Source: Planococcus citri (lineage: Eukaryota > Arthropoda > Insecta > Hemiptera > Pseudococcidae). Taken from it: a stretch of 64,000 nt of DNA. The notes under the pieces are model-generated. The model did no database searches and was not told the DNA's origin. It saw only the letters and a list, made by a program, of their open reading frames with translations. This document shows, piece after piece, positions 11,652 through 24,362 of the stretch. Each line of letters opens with the position of its first letter. Position 1 is the first letter of the stretch. The position numbers and the translations under genes were made by a program. The stretch is from contig NC_088679.1 of the NCBI RefSeq assembly GCF_950023065.1, positions 19,964,001 to 20,028,000 on the forward strand, in the 5' to 3' direction.

Positions 11652-12373
11652 TAACACTATAGGCAACGGCTGTGTTCGGGTTAAAAATGGGCTTAATCGA
11701 TACTTTAGACCCTAGAACAAAAATCAGAATGGATGTTTTCAATTTGAGTTGTTTTTGTGGTCTGGAGAGGGAGAGATGATCAAATTTGCAAAAATGGCCC
11801 TTTTTGCCTTACTTCAAGGGTCTGTAGCGACATCAGTATTATTTTTCGAAAAAAACTAAGATCATTTTCGGATTCTACGTACTTTTTTGAGCAAACTACT
11901 TTCCCAGAATTTTGATTTTTGTAGTTTCAAGCGCATACGGAAGATTTTTATTTGTGCAATATTTTAAAACTCAAGAGCGCGCGACGTTGACGTTACTCCA
12001 CCACGTAACCGTGGCGCGGAACTGTGTTCACGCGAAGTCCAACTTGAATTTTTCCTATTTAGAAAAATTAGTCTCTTACGCTTGAAACTTCGAAAATCAA
12101 AAATCGGGGAAAGTAGTTTACTTAAAAAAGTGCGTAGAATCCGAAAATGACGTTGGTTTTTTTTTGCAAAACAATACGGATGTCGCTACAAACTCTCGAA
12201 GTAGGGCAAAAACGGTCATTTTCGCAACTTTGACAGTCTCTCATCCTGGCCACAAAAACAAGTCAAATTTGAAAAACTCACACTGTTTTCTGTTTCAAGG
12301 TCTAAACTTTCGATTAAGCCCATTTTCAACCCAAACACACAAAAAAAGTTGAAAGTAGTTGCCTATAGTGTAA
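11652..12373. mobile_element. Palindromic CACTA-type MITE, 716 bp
   Basis: CACTATAGGCAAC at 11655 matches GTTGCCTATAGTG ending at 12370, flanked by TAA on both sides (11652-11654 and 12371-12373). A 5'-CACTA end and a 3-bp duplication fit CACTA/EnSpm; PIF/Harbinger is the alternative because its duplication is also 3 bp (TWA). Almost the whole element folds on itself: text near 11690-11930 reappears inverted near 12090-12340, around a GC-rich centre (about 11980-12025). There is no transposase. Confidence 0.8.
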
Positions 12374-15300
12374 TTCAATCCAGTTTTGACCTATTTTAAA
12401 CCTTTTTAATCCTTTAAAATTTTTTGGATGAATTGATAAACTCAGAGTAGGATTTAAGTGGCTTAGGTAATAATGGCAACATTGACTGTCTTAAGAGGTT
12501 TTAAAAGTGTGAGATTTTAGAGGATTGCCAAATCTTCAAGGTGTTTATAAAATTTAAATAAACATTATTCAAATAGAAATTTCTACCCATGTAAGTTTAA
12601 ATTTGAATGGTTTGTTGAGGAAGAAAGAAGAGAAAGGGAATGTGTAGGATTTTATCAACAAAATTTAGTTCATTTGAAATTCTTAGGAATTTATTAAAAC
12701 TGTTACAAAATAAGTAAATTTTCTACTCATATTTTACCATTTTATAAATTTTGTAGAATTTTCAAAGGAAGTACCTAAAAATTTCTCAAATTATTTTGGA
12801 GTGATGTTCAAGAATTCAAATTCGTATTCTCAACTACCTACTCAAAATTGAGAAATGAGAGATATCCTATTTAAAAGAGTATAGAATGACTTTTCTTGGA
12901 CGATCATTGAAAACAGTAAGACTTGAAAAAGACACCTGAGATTACATAATATCAAGAGAAAAAAAATTAAAATGATGAACTTTTGAACTCTTTTTAATAA
13001 AAAAATATTTTGTTATGCATGGGTATAGTTTTTCTTCATCAAATAGCACAATGATCAACCAAATTGAAAAATATTAGATAACATTTTTAGTTTGAGCATA
13101 ACTTGACACCCCCCCCCCCCAACACAGGATGCGTTGCCTATATTACGAATTATTTGGGGTTATAGCATACCAGGACACCATGTATGTATACTGTCTTAAA
13201 TCATCTGGCTTTCATTGGACTACAAAAAAAAAATCATCAACTGAAACTTTTTATAGGTATCTTTCAAATAAAATGTATTTTCTTGTTTTTTTTTCAAATT
13301 CATATTTGATTTTTACCTAATAAATGTTTCTTTAAAGTAGTCATTGGTGGAAAGAGAACTGAATCTTGCCCACTCATAAAAGGTCCAAAAAGAACTTTCT
13401 TTTGTTTATTTTTCGATTTCTGGAAAATTAGTTTCTTTATACACAGGCGGGTAGGTACCCATTATTTAGGAAGATTGTTCCTATAAATTAGGGCAGACGG
13501 TTGGTTGCTAGCACAATAAATTAACCTGAGCCAATAGGTCTATTTTAAATTCCATTAAGTAGAGAGAGAGACTTAGTGACGAGTCAAACCTGCCCTGAAT
13601 CATTTCGGAGAGCCGAAAAAAAATTTAAAGATCAGCTTTCGACATCAATTGTGAGTGGATCAAACTTTCACATTCATATGAGTCAAATTGAGATGTAAAA
13701 AATCTGCTAAATTAAAAAAAAATGAAATTCAAATACAAAAATTTGGCATCATGGTGGTGCTTTATCAAACCCAAATATTTTAAGTACCTACCTGCCAAAA
13801 AATTGTCGAAATCGAAAATCATTTTCATTTTTTAGAAGCTCAGAAATTTCCTACAAGTTCAATTTTTCGAGATCTTTCATTTATCAAAATTCAAAATTGA
13901 GAAATCGATGGCGAAATATCAGTCGTTGATGGTATTGGCGAATTAGAATGAAAAAGTGCAAATATAATATCCTTTCGCTGTTTCACTGAAATTTCTGTTG
14001 ACTTTTTTTTTTTAATGTATAGTAAACACCTAAAATAAATTCGAAAAAGTCAATGATGTCTTGAATTGCATTCTAAATTTTTGAAAAAATCAGGAATCTA
14101 CATGATTGTATGCGAGTGTGAGAGAGGGAGGGAGGGAGGGGGTGCGTAAAAATTCTAAATCTGCCTCTGTAAATAAATTGTCTGACCACTTCTGGTCCAG
14201 CAAAAAATAACTTTTCTCCAGAAAAATACTGACAAAAGTTCGAAAGAATTTTTTAAAAATTGTTTCGAATTAAATTGTAATAAATCAATTTCTTTTTTTC
14301 TAGAAATAATACCTACTTAGGTGCCCTACAAATGAGTGATTTCAGCCATTTTCAAAAATTCTTCAAAAATCGAAAAATCAACTTCATGCAGTTCAAAATT
14401 GGGTTCTGATGTGAGGCTTTAACGAGACGCTCTTTCAGCAAGCCAAATTCCAACTGAATAGGAGTTAAAGGGCTGTAAAATTTCCCTCCCTATAAAAACA
14501 TTCTGAGTTGATAATGGAATGCTGAAGAAACTGAAAAGCTTCGTCAGAAGATCTTGAAAACGAGGTTTTTGATATAGAAGAACGAGATAAATAATTCAGG
14601 GCTTTGGTGAAAGGAATTTTTTCTTTACACTTTGGGAAGTGGGTACTGGGTACTTTTTGAAATTTCTTCAAAAATTCGTGGAATGTATGAAAATAATAAT
14701 TATTTAAGTCAGCCCTAAGATTAGTGAAGAAATAGTACCTAAATCCTGTTTTAAAATGTTAAAAAATTGGAAATTTATAATCAACATTTTGAAAAACATC
14801 GATTTTTAATTATTGAGTAAATAGAAATATTTTTCTAAATTTTCATGCATTGTATATTGTAAGTATAGTTAGGTAGCCATTCAATTCAGCCTCAACGTTA
14901 ATTCTCCAGATTCTCCCTCATTCCCCCTTCCTTCTCCTCCCCAACATTTCAATACATTTTTCAACCCCCCCCCCCCCGGATCCTTCAGAGAATCTTTCAA
15001 AATCATATGTAGGTATTTTTGAAGAAAAAAATTGTGAAGTTTTCAAAATGAACAAACATTTTTATTTTAAGTTGTTTTATTTGTTATTTTTTACATTTTA
15101 TTGAAAATTATCCTGACATTGAAGCATATACCTACGTAACATAAAATGTTTCTATATTCTTGAAGTTTGAACAGTTCTCGTTTTATTTTCTATAAAAATA
15201 GAGACCGATAGAATAATCAATGAACACCATGCAACGTTGGTTATCATGCGGAAAACTCAAGTGTGGGTGGGAGAGGGAAACCGGGAATGAGTAAAGGTTA

Positions 15301-15577
15301 ATGACCTGTTGTCACGTGATGATTAAACACCACAAGTACATATTTGATTTTGTATTTTCATGCAGCTTAAAGTTGAATCTTATAGTTAGATAGACTAAAA
15401 AACTTTTTTTTTCTGAAATCGTTTTTTAATTACTTACAATCCTTATCTCGTTTTGGTACTCAATGGCCAATTCTAATTACCTGAGCGTTTTCCTGTCCAA
15501 CAAATACCACAAAAACAGTATATTCAAATAGTCAAAAATAGCTGAGCATCGAGTGACGGTGACATCTGTTAAGGTTA
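12374..15577. other. Intergenic, AT-rich with C runs
   Basis: Poly-C runs near 13110 and 14967, and a GAGGGAGGGAGGG run near 14125. No gene supported. Confidence 0.45.
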
Positions 15578-15766
15578 TTATGAGTTAACTTTTTGATTTG
15601 ATGTAAAATTTTCATCATAATTTGTACTTGTACCGAATTGTACACACAATACGTTAGTTTCGTGCTCGTCATCGCCATGTGATCTTTTTTTACACTCGAT
15701 AATTACACATTCGAGCTCGTACAATTGTCCGCCATCATTGAGAGCTGACCTCTGATTCAAAAACAT
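15578..15766 (-). CDS. Weak candidate exon, 62 residues
   Basis: ATG at 15766 opens 62 codons with balanced, coding-like composition (for example DGGQLYELECVIIECKK). Directly upstream on the minus strand is a good acceptor: a T-rich tract, then CGTTCTTAG, then AATG. It could be a last exon of an unseen minus-strand gene or a chance frame. No partner exon or family is recognised. Confidence 0.25.
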   Translation of the reverse strand: MFLNQRSALNDGGQLYELECVIIECKKRSHGDDEHETNVLCVQFGTSTNYDENFTSNQKVNS

Positions 15767-15789
15767 TCTAAGAACGGTAAAGAAAAAAA

Positions 15790-18700
15790 AAGTTAAATAC
15801 GAGTAGATAAAAAAAAAAACGACTCTAGGAGGAACCTGTTATTATACTACGGATAGCGGATAGTTTCTAATTTGCAAATTCGTACGTAGGTACTAGGTAC
15901 CTATGTAAAAACACGTTATAATCGTGGGTACCGCTTTTCTCCGAGCATTTTGATTAAATTTCGATTATTGCGCAATATTTCCACCCGAGCCAATGAGTGC
16001 CGAATGTAAACGGCAGCGGTAGAGACGCGAATAGGTACTTGACTACTTGTTGAGTACCTATTTCAAGTGCCTATATGCCTGGGCTGTGAAGTTGATTCGA
16101 ATTCGTGAAGTTTTTTCAAGCTAGTACCTAAATCGAGCTATGCGTATACAAATCTGGAGAAATTCGATTTTTTTTTTGGTCGAATTAATTAAAAATAAAT
16201 TAATCTAAAATTAATGTGTATGAGGAAAACGTTGAGTAATGCTGATGTGTAGGTAATTAATTTGCGATTAAATTAAAAATTCTCGTGTTATTGGGTGTGA
16301 AAAAATAAAATCAGATAGGTAGGTTATTATCGACGGGAATTCCTGCGTGTATCTACCTGATTATATGGGGTCGAAGGGGAATATGATATAATTTTCGACG
16401 AAAATAGATTAAGTATTACCTACGATTTTATTTGAAATTTTCGGTTTACCTATTTTTAAAATCGTGACAATATATTCGTTGGTCACGAGTATATAACTTT
16501 TTGGAACATTTGAAAAGCTCATTAAAATGACTCCTAAAGTATCCATTAGTAGAATATTACTCACGTATCACATAATTTTTGGAAATTCAAAATTAACGTA
16601 TAGGTAATTCATGTGTCATTACTCGTTTTAAATGATGTATATCGCATTCGTGTATAATCAACTCGTTTAGGTTTATCATCATATACTCATCGAAATCATC
16701 GACAAAAATAATGTCTTATCGAGTTTTATACCTACCCAGTCATATCTAATAACGTTAAATCCTCTTCACTATTCGCTTGAAATTTATTTAAGCTTGTTTT
16801 ATACCGAAGAGAGATAAGGTTTCGAAAAAACTTTTTTTTTAGGAATTATTGCTGTAGTTTTTCAACTTAGTATCTCATAAAAACAATATTATTATCGTTG
16901 AAAATATGGCCTCATGAATTATTATAAGAGTGATACATATTTTTTCTATTGTTTCGTAGCACGACTGTAATGAATTTATTTTGCACTGTTCTGGTGTTCT
17001 GATTTTTAAAATTCTATACCATTCTGGATCAACCTGGGAACTTTTGTGCTAAATCCACTTCATCTTACTCTGCACCACTCCAATTGTAAAGGAATTCTCA
17101 ATTTTTTAGGCGTGCAATTTGTTCAACTTTTTATTGCAATTAAGATAGGTACTAACTTACTAAGTTCCTAGCTCACAAAAAAATTAGCTGTTCAATCGAA
17201 AAAGTATGAAGGTATACATTTTTGATCCCCTTCGTACATTATTTGACTTTTGATCTATGCCTATCAACTTTCTGGGTCACACTTTAATTATTTTGCTTTC
17301 TTGTTAAAATATCTACAAATGATAAAAAAAAAAAATGCTCAGAAATCAGATACAACGAAACAAGAGAACAATACAAAATTGTTCTCTAAGTTGTGGTCGT
17401 CCAATCAAACGTTTTAAACATACCTAATGCTGGAAAAAATAATTTGCGAAATTTCACAAGTCCAATCAAATTATTTTTTATATTTTTTGGATTCATTTGC
17501 TGTTCTTTTTGTTTATTATTTTTTTTTAATTTTTTTTTTTTTTTTTTTTGTAATATTGTTGTGGAAATTTATATTTTAGGAAACTTTTAAAATTCATGGA
17601 GTCTCAAATTTTTCGACTAACTAAGGCACTAAAAATATTTCTCTTAAGGCGTAAGGCTCTCTTGATGTTTCTTTTTTCTCGCGTTTTTTTTTTTAAAAAT
17701 TATTATTACAATCTGCACAGTGTAATACAATATACTTACCTATTTAATTATATGTATAGTTGGGCTTGGTAATAAGTTAGGTAGGTATAAAATTGTAGGT
17801 ACGACGATAACGGAATTATATTATCTCAATGATAAATACTTAATTACGACGTTCAATATCCATTTCACAGAAGTGTGAAGTACTCCAGAAATGATTCAAA
17901 GCGCTAGGTTACCCTTAGCAATCGTTGATATGCCAATTATTTACCTATTTTGGTAATTTTTGATTTGACTCTGTAATGGTTTCATTCTCTACCCCTCTTT
18001 TTATGCACCTGTAGTTATATTTCAATCTCAATCTGTTTATCTTATCATCGATGACGTGACAGTATTTAATCTAATTTTGAAGAGGATATGGGCAAGGCAC
18101 AATACGCACCACATGGTCGAGGAATTTAGTGATTTGATGATTTCGAAACCGAATACATAATTATGTACCTTTATACCTATTTTTTCAATTGCGATGATAC
18201 CAATATTCAAATTATTTTCGTAAAAATTGTTTTATTAGGAATTCGAAGATTTTTAACAGCAAAATTAACCGTACAACGACCTCTTTGACCTTACTAACCA
18301 TGACGAATACAGTTTTTCATTCGTTATCTCTTATCAGATTTACAATTAACGACGAATTATCTGCTTCTCTACTTTTGTATGTAAAATTATATTCGTTTGA
18401 TAGGTATTAGGTAGTACGTACATATTACGTAAGTAGGTACGTAGGTACCTTCGAGAGTTCGAGTATATTAATTAGGATTTCAGCGGGTTATTTTCTTTGA
18501 AAAATTCATGTTATTTTGTTATCTATGATTTGAAAAAGTTGAGTGAAGATTTCCTCAAGAGATTAATTTTTGTGCTCGTTTAAAAATTCGTTATCCTAAA
18601 TTTCAAATTTTTCAAGTCAATGAAGAGAAATTATTGTAGGGAATGTACAGATTAAAAACGATCAATCTCTCGAGTTTTTGATTTTTGAAAGTGCAGCTTT

Positions 18701-19908
18701 TTGGACTTGGATGCAATACCTATTGTTTTCAGTTTTAGTTAGGTACCTAGGTACTTATTTTGCCAAAACATGAGGCTCAGGAATACTTCGGAAAAATTTT
18801 CGTCTATTTTTAATTCGTACCTATAGTTATTGATCATCATTTAAAAATTCAACACATTATAATACGAATTTTTTGTGAAAATGATTGTGTAAGTATCTGA
18901 GAAATTGTGTTAAGTATTGCAAAATTTTCAACTTACCTATTTGAGTGACATGACGTTGCGAAGGAGTTCTTCATATGGGGGGGGGGAGTAAGGGGATGAT
19001 AAACATTCGACGATCAAAATATGGAAATTTATTGCCCGCGAGATCACAAATTTTTTGAAAATTTTCGAATTTCAAACGTGAAAACAATCTTTTTTAGACC
19101 GTTTATTTTTTGATATTTTTATTAACAAGGTGTGAATTTCTGATTTAAAAAAAGCTCGAAACAATTTTATCTGCCAAATCAGGCGGTTCTACTGCCCCTT
19201 ATTCGTTGATTTGGCAATTTAATCTTCCTTCGTTTTTTCAAGACAGCATATTTTTTTCAATTTTGAGGTTTCAGTTTTTTCCCCATACCCCATATTTTTT
19301 TCATAATCTTGAAAATTTACCCATTTTTCCATTTGATGTGGAACACAATAATGTTTGAACGAGAAAATAGTTTTTTTGTTTCATTCAGAAGTGAATTTTT
19401 TCTTTTTGAATTACTTCCATTTTTCGAACTTTTTTAAACCATCATTTCTCCGTTCCCTCTTCCCATAGCCACAAAAAAGTATCCCATTGATGGTGGTTTT
19501 TGAGCGAGCTTTTACAGCCTCCAGCAGATTTGTGTATTTTTCTGCTTGAGCTGAGTTTCATTTTGTTTTTGTTTTTGTTTTTTTTTTGTACGAAAATTTC
19601 CTCAAAACTGGGATCCCTACGTAATCTGCAAAGGAATCTTGAAATCGGTTGCAAATAAAACCTAAGGCACACCTCAAATTTATCAAATTTTGATGTTTTT
19701 ATTTAAATGAAAAATAAACCATTTGAGTTTTTAAAAAAAACTTTTGGAAATCAAAAAATGAAATTTAACACTTGAAATAATCTACAATTTACTGTACCTA
19801 TGTGAGTAATAAAAAAGAGATAGGTAATACCTACTTATTAGCATGCAAAAAAATTAAAACTAAAAAAAAAATATATCAAATTGGTTTTGGTCATAATTGT
19901 TTTAATTT
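15790..19908. other. Gene-poor AT-rich DNA
   Basis: T runs (near 17520-17550) and many GGTACCTA motifs. No gene, tRNA or clear mobile element supported. Confidence 0.45.
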
Positions 19909-21789
19909 TATAGGGCCATTCCATATCAATTCGACCTACTTTTTGAGTCATGTCTTTCGATTTCGCTCATTTTTTTTTTTACAATATCTACCCATCCCAG
20001 TAAGTAAGAAACCCGCAATCGGTTTGGTCCCAGCCCCCTCAGGGGTGGGAGGGGGGGTGGAGGGGCTTCCATTATTTTCACATTGTCTCGAGGTACTCAA
20101 CTTCAGCAGAGCATTCCTCCAAAACTATGATACTTTGATCAAAACTGATTTCACAGTTCGAAAGGGTGAATTTTGAACTTTTTAAACATTTTGAAATTTT
20201 CAAAATTTGAAAGTTGAACTTTTAAATTGAAAGTTTAAATGTCAAAATGGCGCTGTAAGTGGAAGCTACCATTTAAAATTCTGAAAAAATTTCCATAGAA
20301 GTAACTTTTCATGCTTTTTCGAAATATTCAAGTTTCAAGGTGGGATCTCTTGATAGAGAGAGAGCACCCCCACCGTCCCCAATTTTGGGCAAAACTTTCA
20401 AAAAAAAATCTGGGGCATGTGATATATCGATTTGTATGTTTTTGGTAACGCTGAACACGAATATGATGTTAGATTTTTGATTGGACACATCCACGGCCCC
20501 CAGCACCTCCCCAAATAGGGTAAAAGTTCAGAATATGGTTTTTTCGTGCGACACGTCAATTAGTATGTTTTCGGTGACGCTGGACACGAATATAACGTCA
20601 GATTTTTGATTGGACACATCCACGACCCCCAGAACCTTCCCAAGGGGGGGGGGGTAACCTGAAATAAATGAAGAGCTCTATTCCAAAGTGGGTTAAGTCA
20701 TTTTTTCCGCCCAAAAATGCGTCTACAATTTTTGATGCTAAAATTTGTTCTGTTTCCAAAGGTCGGTGCACCTTTCCTTTCCTTTCTTTGGACATAGAAC
20801 AACTGCTTGTGGAAAAATTTATTTTGAAAAATCCATGACTTGACTCACTTTTGAAGTAAAAATCTTCGTAAAACGTGTTTTTTTCAAAAATGACTTAACC
20901 CACTTTGGAATAGAGCTCTTCAAATAGTTTCAATCGTGTGACACATAAAATAGTGTGTTTTCGATATCGCTGAACACGAATATAGCCTTAGTTTTTCAAA
21001 TTGACCTCACCCATGGCTCCCAGAACCTCCCCCAATTGGTAAAACTCCAAAAAATCGGTTGGAGGCCGTGGATGAGGTCCAACCAAAAATCTGACGTCAT
21101 ATTCGTGTTCAGCGTCACCGAAAACATACTATTTGATGTGCCGCACGAAAAAAACCATATTTTGAACTTTTACCCCATTTGGGGAGGTGCTGGGGGCCGT
21201 GGATGGGGTCCAATCAAAAATCTAACGTCATATTCATGTTTAGTGTTACCAAAAACATAGAAATCGATATATCACATGCCCCAGATTTTTTTTTGAAAGT
21301 TTTGCCCGAAATTGGGGGTGGGCATGCTCCCTCTCTATCAAGAGATCCCATCTTGAAACTTGAATATTTCGAAAAAGCATGAAAAGTTACCTCTATGGAA
21401 ATTTTTTCAGAATTTTAAATGGAAGATCCCACTTACAGCGCTATTTTGAAATTTGAACTGTCAATTTAAAAGTTCAACTTTCAAATTTTGAAAATTTCAA
21501 AATGTTTAAAAAGTTTTAAATTCAATACCCTTTCGAACCGTGAAATCAGTTTTGATCGAAGTATCATAGTTTTGGAGGAATGCGCTGCTGAAGTTGAGTA
21601 CCTCGAGACAATGTGAAAATAATGGAAGCCCCCCACCCGCCCCCTGAGGGGGCTGGGACCAAACTGATTGCGGGTTTATTACTTACTGGGATGGGTAGAT
21701 ATTGTATGTAAAAAAAATTGAGCGAAATCGAAAGACACGACTTTCAAAATCGCCCTTTTTTGATCTAATTGACATGGAATGACCCTATA
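19909..21789. mobile_element. Foldback element with TA duplication, about 1.88 kb
   Basis: TAGGGCCATTCC at 19911 pairs with GGAATGACCCTA ending at 21787, and TA flanks both ends. The arms match for at least 600 bases: the blocks around CCAGCCCCCTCAGG near 20032 and CCTGAGGGGGCTGG near 21643, and the 20330-20360 block against 21330-21360. The interior carries a roughly 130-150-bp subunit built around AATCTGACGTCATATTCGTG; it occurs three times in one orientation and twice inverted. A TA duplication suggests a Tc1/mariner-type mobiliser. No transposase is present. Confidence 0.8.
20670..20921. mobile_element. Nested MITE, 252 bp, inside the foldback element
   Basis: Its 36-base terminal inverted repeats start GAAGAGCTCTATTCC and are essentially perfect (20670-20705 against 20886-20921). 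AAAT flanks both sides and may be the duplication. It interrupts the interior of the 19911-21787 element, so it is the younger insertion. Confidence 0.75.
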
Positions 21790-22249
21790 ATAAGTAAATA
21801 ACTTAGTTACCTACTCGTAATGTAGGTAGAATGAACACAGTATGGGAAGCTACAAACTTTTTTACTGCTGATGAGTACTTATACTTACCTAGTACCTACA
21901 TATGTATTATGTAGATCTAAAATACCCTCTTCTCATTTTCTTCAATTTTTTTTTTTTTTTTTGTCAAAAAACCTCAGAATGATACTCATGATTATTTTAT
22001 TGTAGGTAAGAAGTATGTCTTCTATACAAGTCGAGGTTTTAGAAGGAAAATAGGTACATATATGTAAAAAATTCTACAACACGTCACATACATTAAAAAA
22101 ATAAAAAAACTAGACAGCTAAGCTTGCTTAGCTGCAAAGTGTGCGTAGCTAGCTGCCTTTTCTACAGCTATAACCGTTATTACATCTAGGTAGTGCATAA
22201 GTGAATCAACCATGTCACAGTGATGAGAATTTTTGAAACTCTCACTGCT
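21790..22249. other. Spacer
   Basis: AT-rich, with a T run near 21946-21962 and an AGCT-rich patch at 22115-22160. No gene. Confidence 0.45.
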
Positions 22250-22872
22250 TCAAAATAATAATTGTTTTTCAGTGTTTTCATATTTTCCAAATTACAATAG
22301 GTATTTCAGAATAATTTATAAGCTTGTATTGCTTCTAAATTAAGAAATTTCTAGTTGTTTTTCATAGTTTGCATTGTTTTAAAATTTACAAAATTTCAAA
22401 TCGATTTCCCGAATTCCCCATCGCTACAATTTCATAAAGTTTTCAATAAATTTTCAGAATTTTGCATTGCTGCTGAGTTAGGAAATTTGCAATCAATTTT
22501 TAGAATTCACATTGCCTCTAAATAGTCAAATTTTGAATAATTTTTCAGAATTCTTATTGTCTTTAAATTAAAAAATTTCAAATTCAATTTTCAAGTTCAT
22601 ATTGTTCACAAATTGTAAAACGTTTACTCAATTTTTGGAATTTACATTGCCTCCAATTTTTCAGAATTCTCATCTTGTTCATAAATATTACAATACTTAT
22701 TTTATATAATTTTCAAGTTCACATTATCTGCAACTTACAGAACTTTTAATCAATTTTTGGAATTCTCAGCGTCTCTAAATACAAATTTTCATACTATTTT
22801 TTTTAGAATTTCCATTGTCTTCAAATTTATAAATTTTCAAACCAATTTTCAGAACTTGCTTTTTATTCTAAA
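22250..22872. repeat. Decayed minisatellite, roughly 60-70-bp unit
   Basis: About ten degenerate units, each containing TTTTCAGAATT followed by CATTG and CCTCTAAATT. The same TTGAATTGCCTCTAAATTACA text opens the 360-bp repeat immediately to the right, so that array probably arose by amplifying part of this one. Confidence 0.7.
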
Positions 22873-23613
22873 TTAAGAATTAAATCTTATAAAATATGTT
22901 AAGAATTTGAATTGCCTCTAAATTACACAAAAAAAAATATGGGTAATTTTTACAAAAAAATTTAACTAAATACTGGTATTTAGCACAATTAAGTACCAGA
23001 TCCCATTTAATAATTTTTACTGTAATCATTTAGTAAAAATTATCATGTTAATAAATTTTGCTATAGGTACCTACCAATAGTAAAAATCATTTTGTTTTAA
23101 TAATTTTTACTAAATCATGATAATAAAAATTTCATGTTTCAATTGTACAAAAATTAGTTTAATTACTCATTTTGAAGTAATTTTTAAATTATAAGTAAAA
23201 AGTTAAAAATTATTCATGTCAAGGTAATTCTTTTAAGAATTAAATCTTATAAAATATGTTAAGAATTTGAATTGCCTCTAAATTACACAAAAAAAAATAT
23301 GGGTAATTTTTACAAAAAAATTTAACTAAATACTGGTATTTAGCACAATTAAGTACCAGATCCCATTTAATAATTTTTACTGTAATCATTTAGTAAAAAT
23401 TATCATTTTAATAAATTTTGCTATAGGTACCTACCAATAGTAAAAATCATTTTGTTTTAATAATTTTTACTAAATCATGATAATAAAAATTTCATGTTTC
23501 AATTGTACAAAAATTAGTTTAATTACTCATTTTGAAGTAATTTTTAAATTATAAGTAAAAAGTTAAAAATTATTCATGTCAAGGTAATTCTTTTAAGAAT
23601 TAAATCTTATAAA
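22873..23613. repeat. 360-bp tandem repeat, copies 1 and 2 and start of copy 3
   Basis: Sequence from 22873 repeats exactly 360 bases later. I see one difference between copies 1 and 2 (G at 23047 against T at 23407). Copy 3 begins at about 23593 and is cut at 23613 by the giant LTR element; it continues at 48536-48634 and 49056-49295. The near identity implies recent duplication. Confidence 0.92.
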
Positions 23614-24348
23614 TGTAAGAGGGTAAATTGACTTAAAGCATGTTTGGTAATGTGACTTACGATGGTTGCTATTGTGTTGTTTCCAAGAAATATCCCTTAG
23701 AGTATTTCTACTAAATACTCACCGGAATACCTCACATGCTCGGCTAGGGCGTGAGTAGGAAATGGTTGCTTTTACACTCTTAACATATGATCATACACAC
23801 CATAAATAATAACAAGTTATACACAAGAATAATATTTAATGTGTGCAATATTAACAACACGTTACAAGTTTTACATAATCACATATTCTATGTATTTATG
23901 TACGTTAACAAGACACTTTCTTAAACTAAATATACACACGTTGGTGTTACACACTGTGGTGTAGGTTTGGATAAGTGATCTCCTCTGGCAAGGAGATCTA
24001 ACTTATTCACACTGATATGTGCAAGTACTTACCCAGAGTGGCGACGAGTAGATCATCACTCCTTCTCGTCTATTAAATGAATATACTAAACACTAATTAA
24101 AACTAAAGCACTAAACATAACACTTAACACTCGAGAGTAAAACTTATACTTAAATGACTGCATTAACCCATTAACCGTGAATAACATACCCGCGTGCACT
24201 CGGATACATTACTGGCGTTCTGTACTCTCGTCGCTTGGCTCGTATGGCTAGCTGACGAGAATACAACGCAGTGTTGCCTTAGTGCAACGCAGTGTTACCA
24301 TGTGGGCGAGCCCTATACATACCACGTACGGCATAGTAGTATATCACA
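23614..24348 (-). repeat. 3' LTR of the giant element (735 bp)
   Basis: Identical by eye to 47797-48531. Inside is a perfect 8-bp-stem hairpin (GATCTCCT 23977-23984, AGGAGATC 23991-23998) and a doubled CAACGCAGTGTT near 24265-24295. No obvious AATAAA was found on the minus strand, so U3/R/U5 limits are not placed. Confidence 0.97.
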
Positions 24349-24362
24349 TATGCCCCTCTGAG
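24349..24362 (-). promoter_or_regulatory. Polypurine tract candidate
   Basis: On the minus strand CAGAGGGGCATA lies directly before the LTR start TGTGATATAC. It is short but correctly placed to prime plus-strand DNA synthesis. Confidence 0.6.

Noticed and set aside
19802..21382. ORFs of 65-124 codons in the 19.9-21.8-kb foldback
   Set aside because: Mirror copies exist in both arms; no transposase motif.
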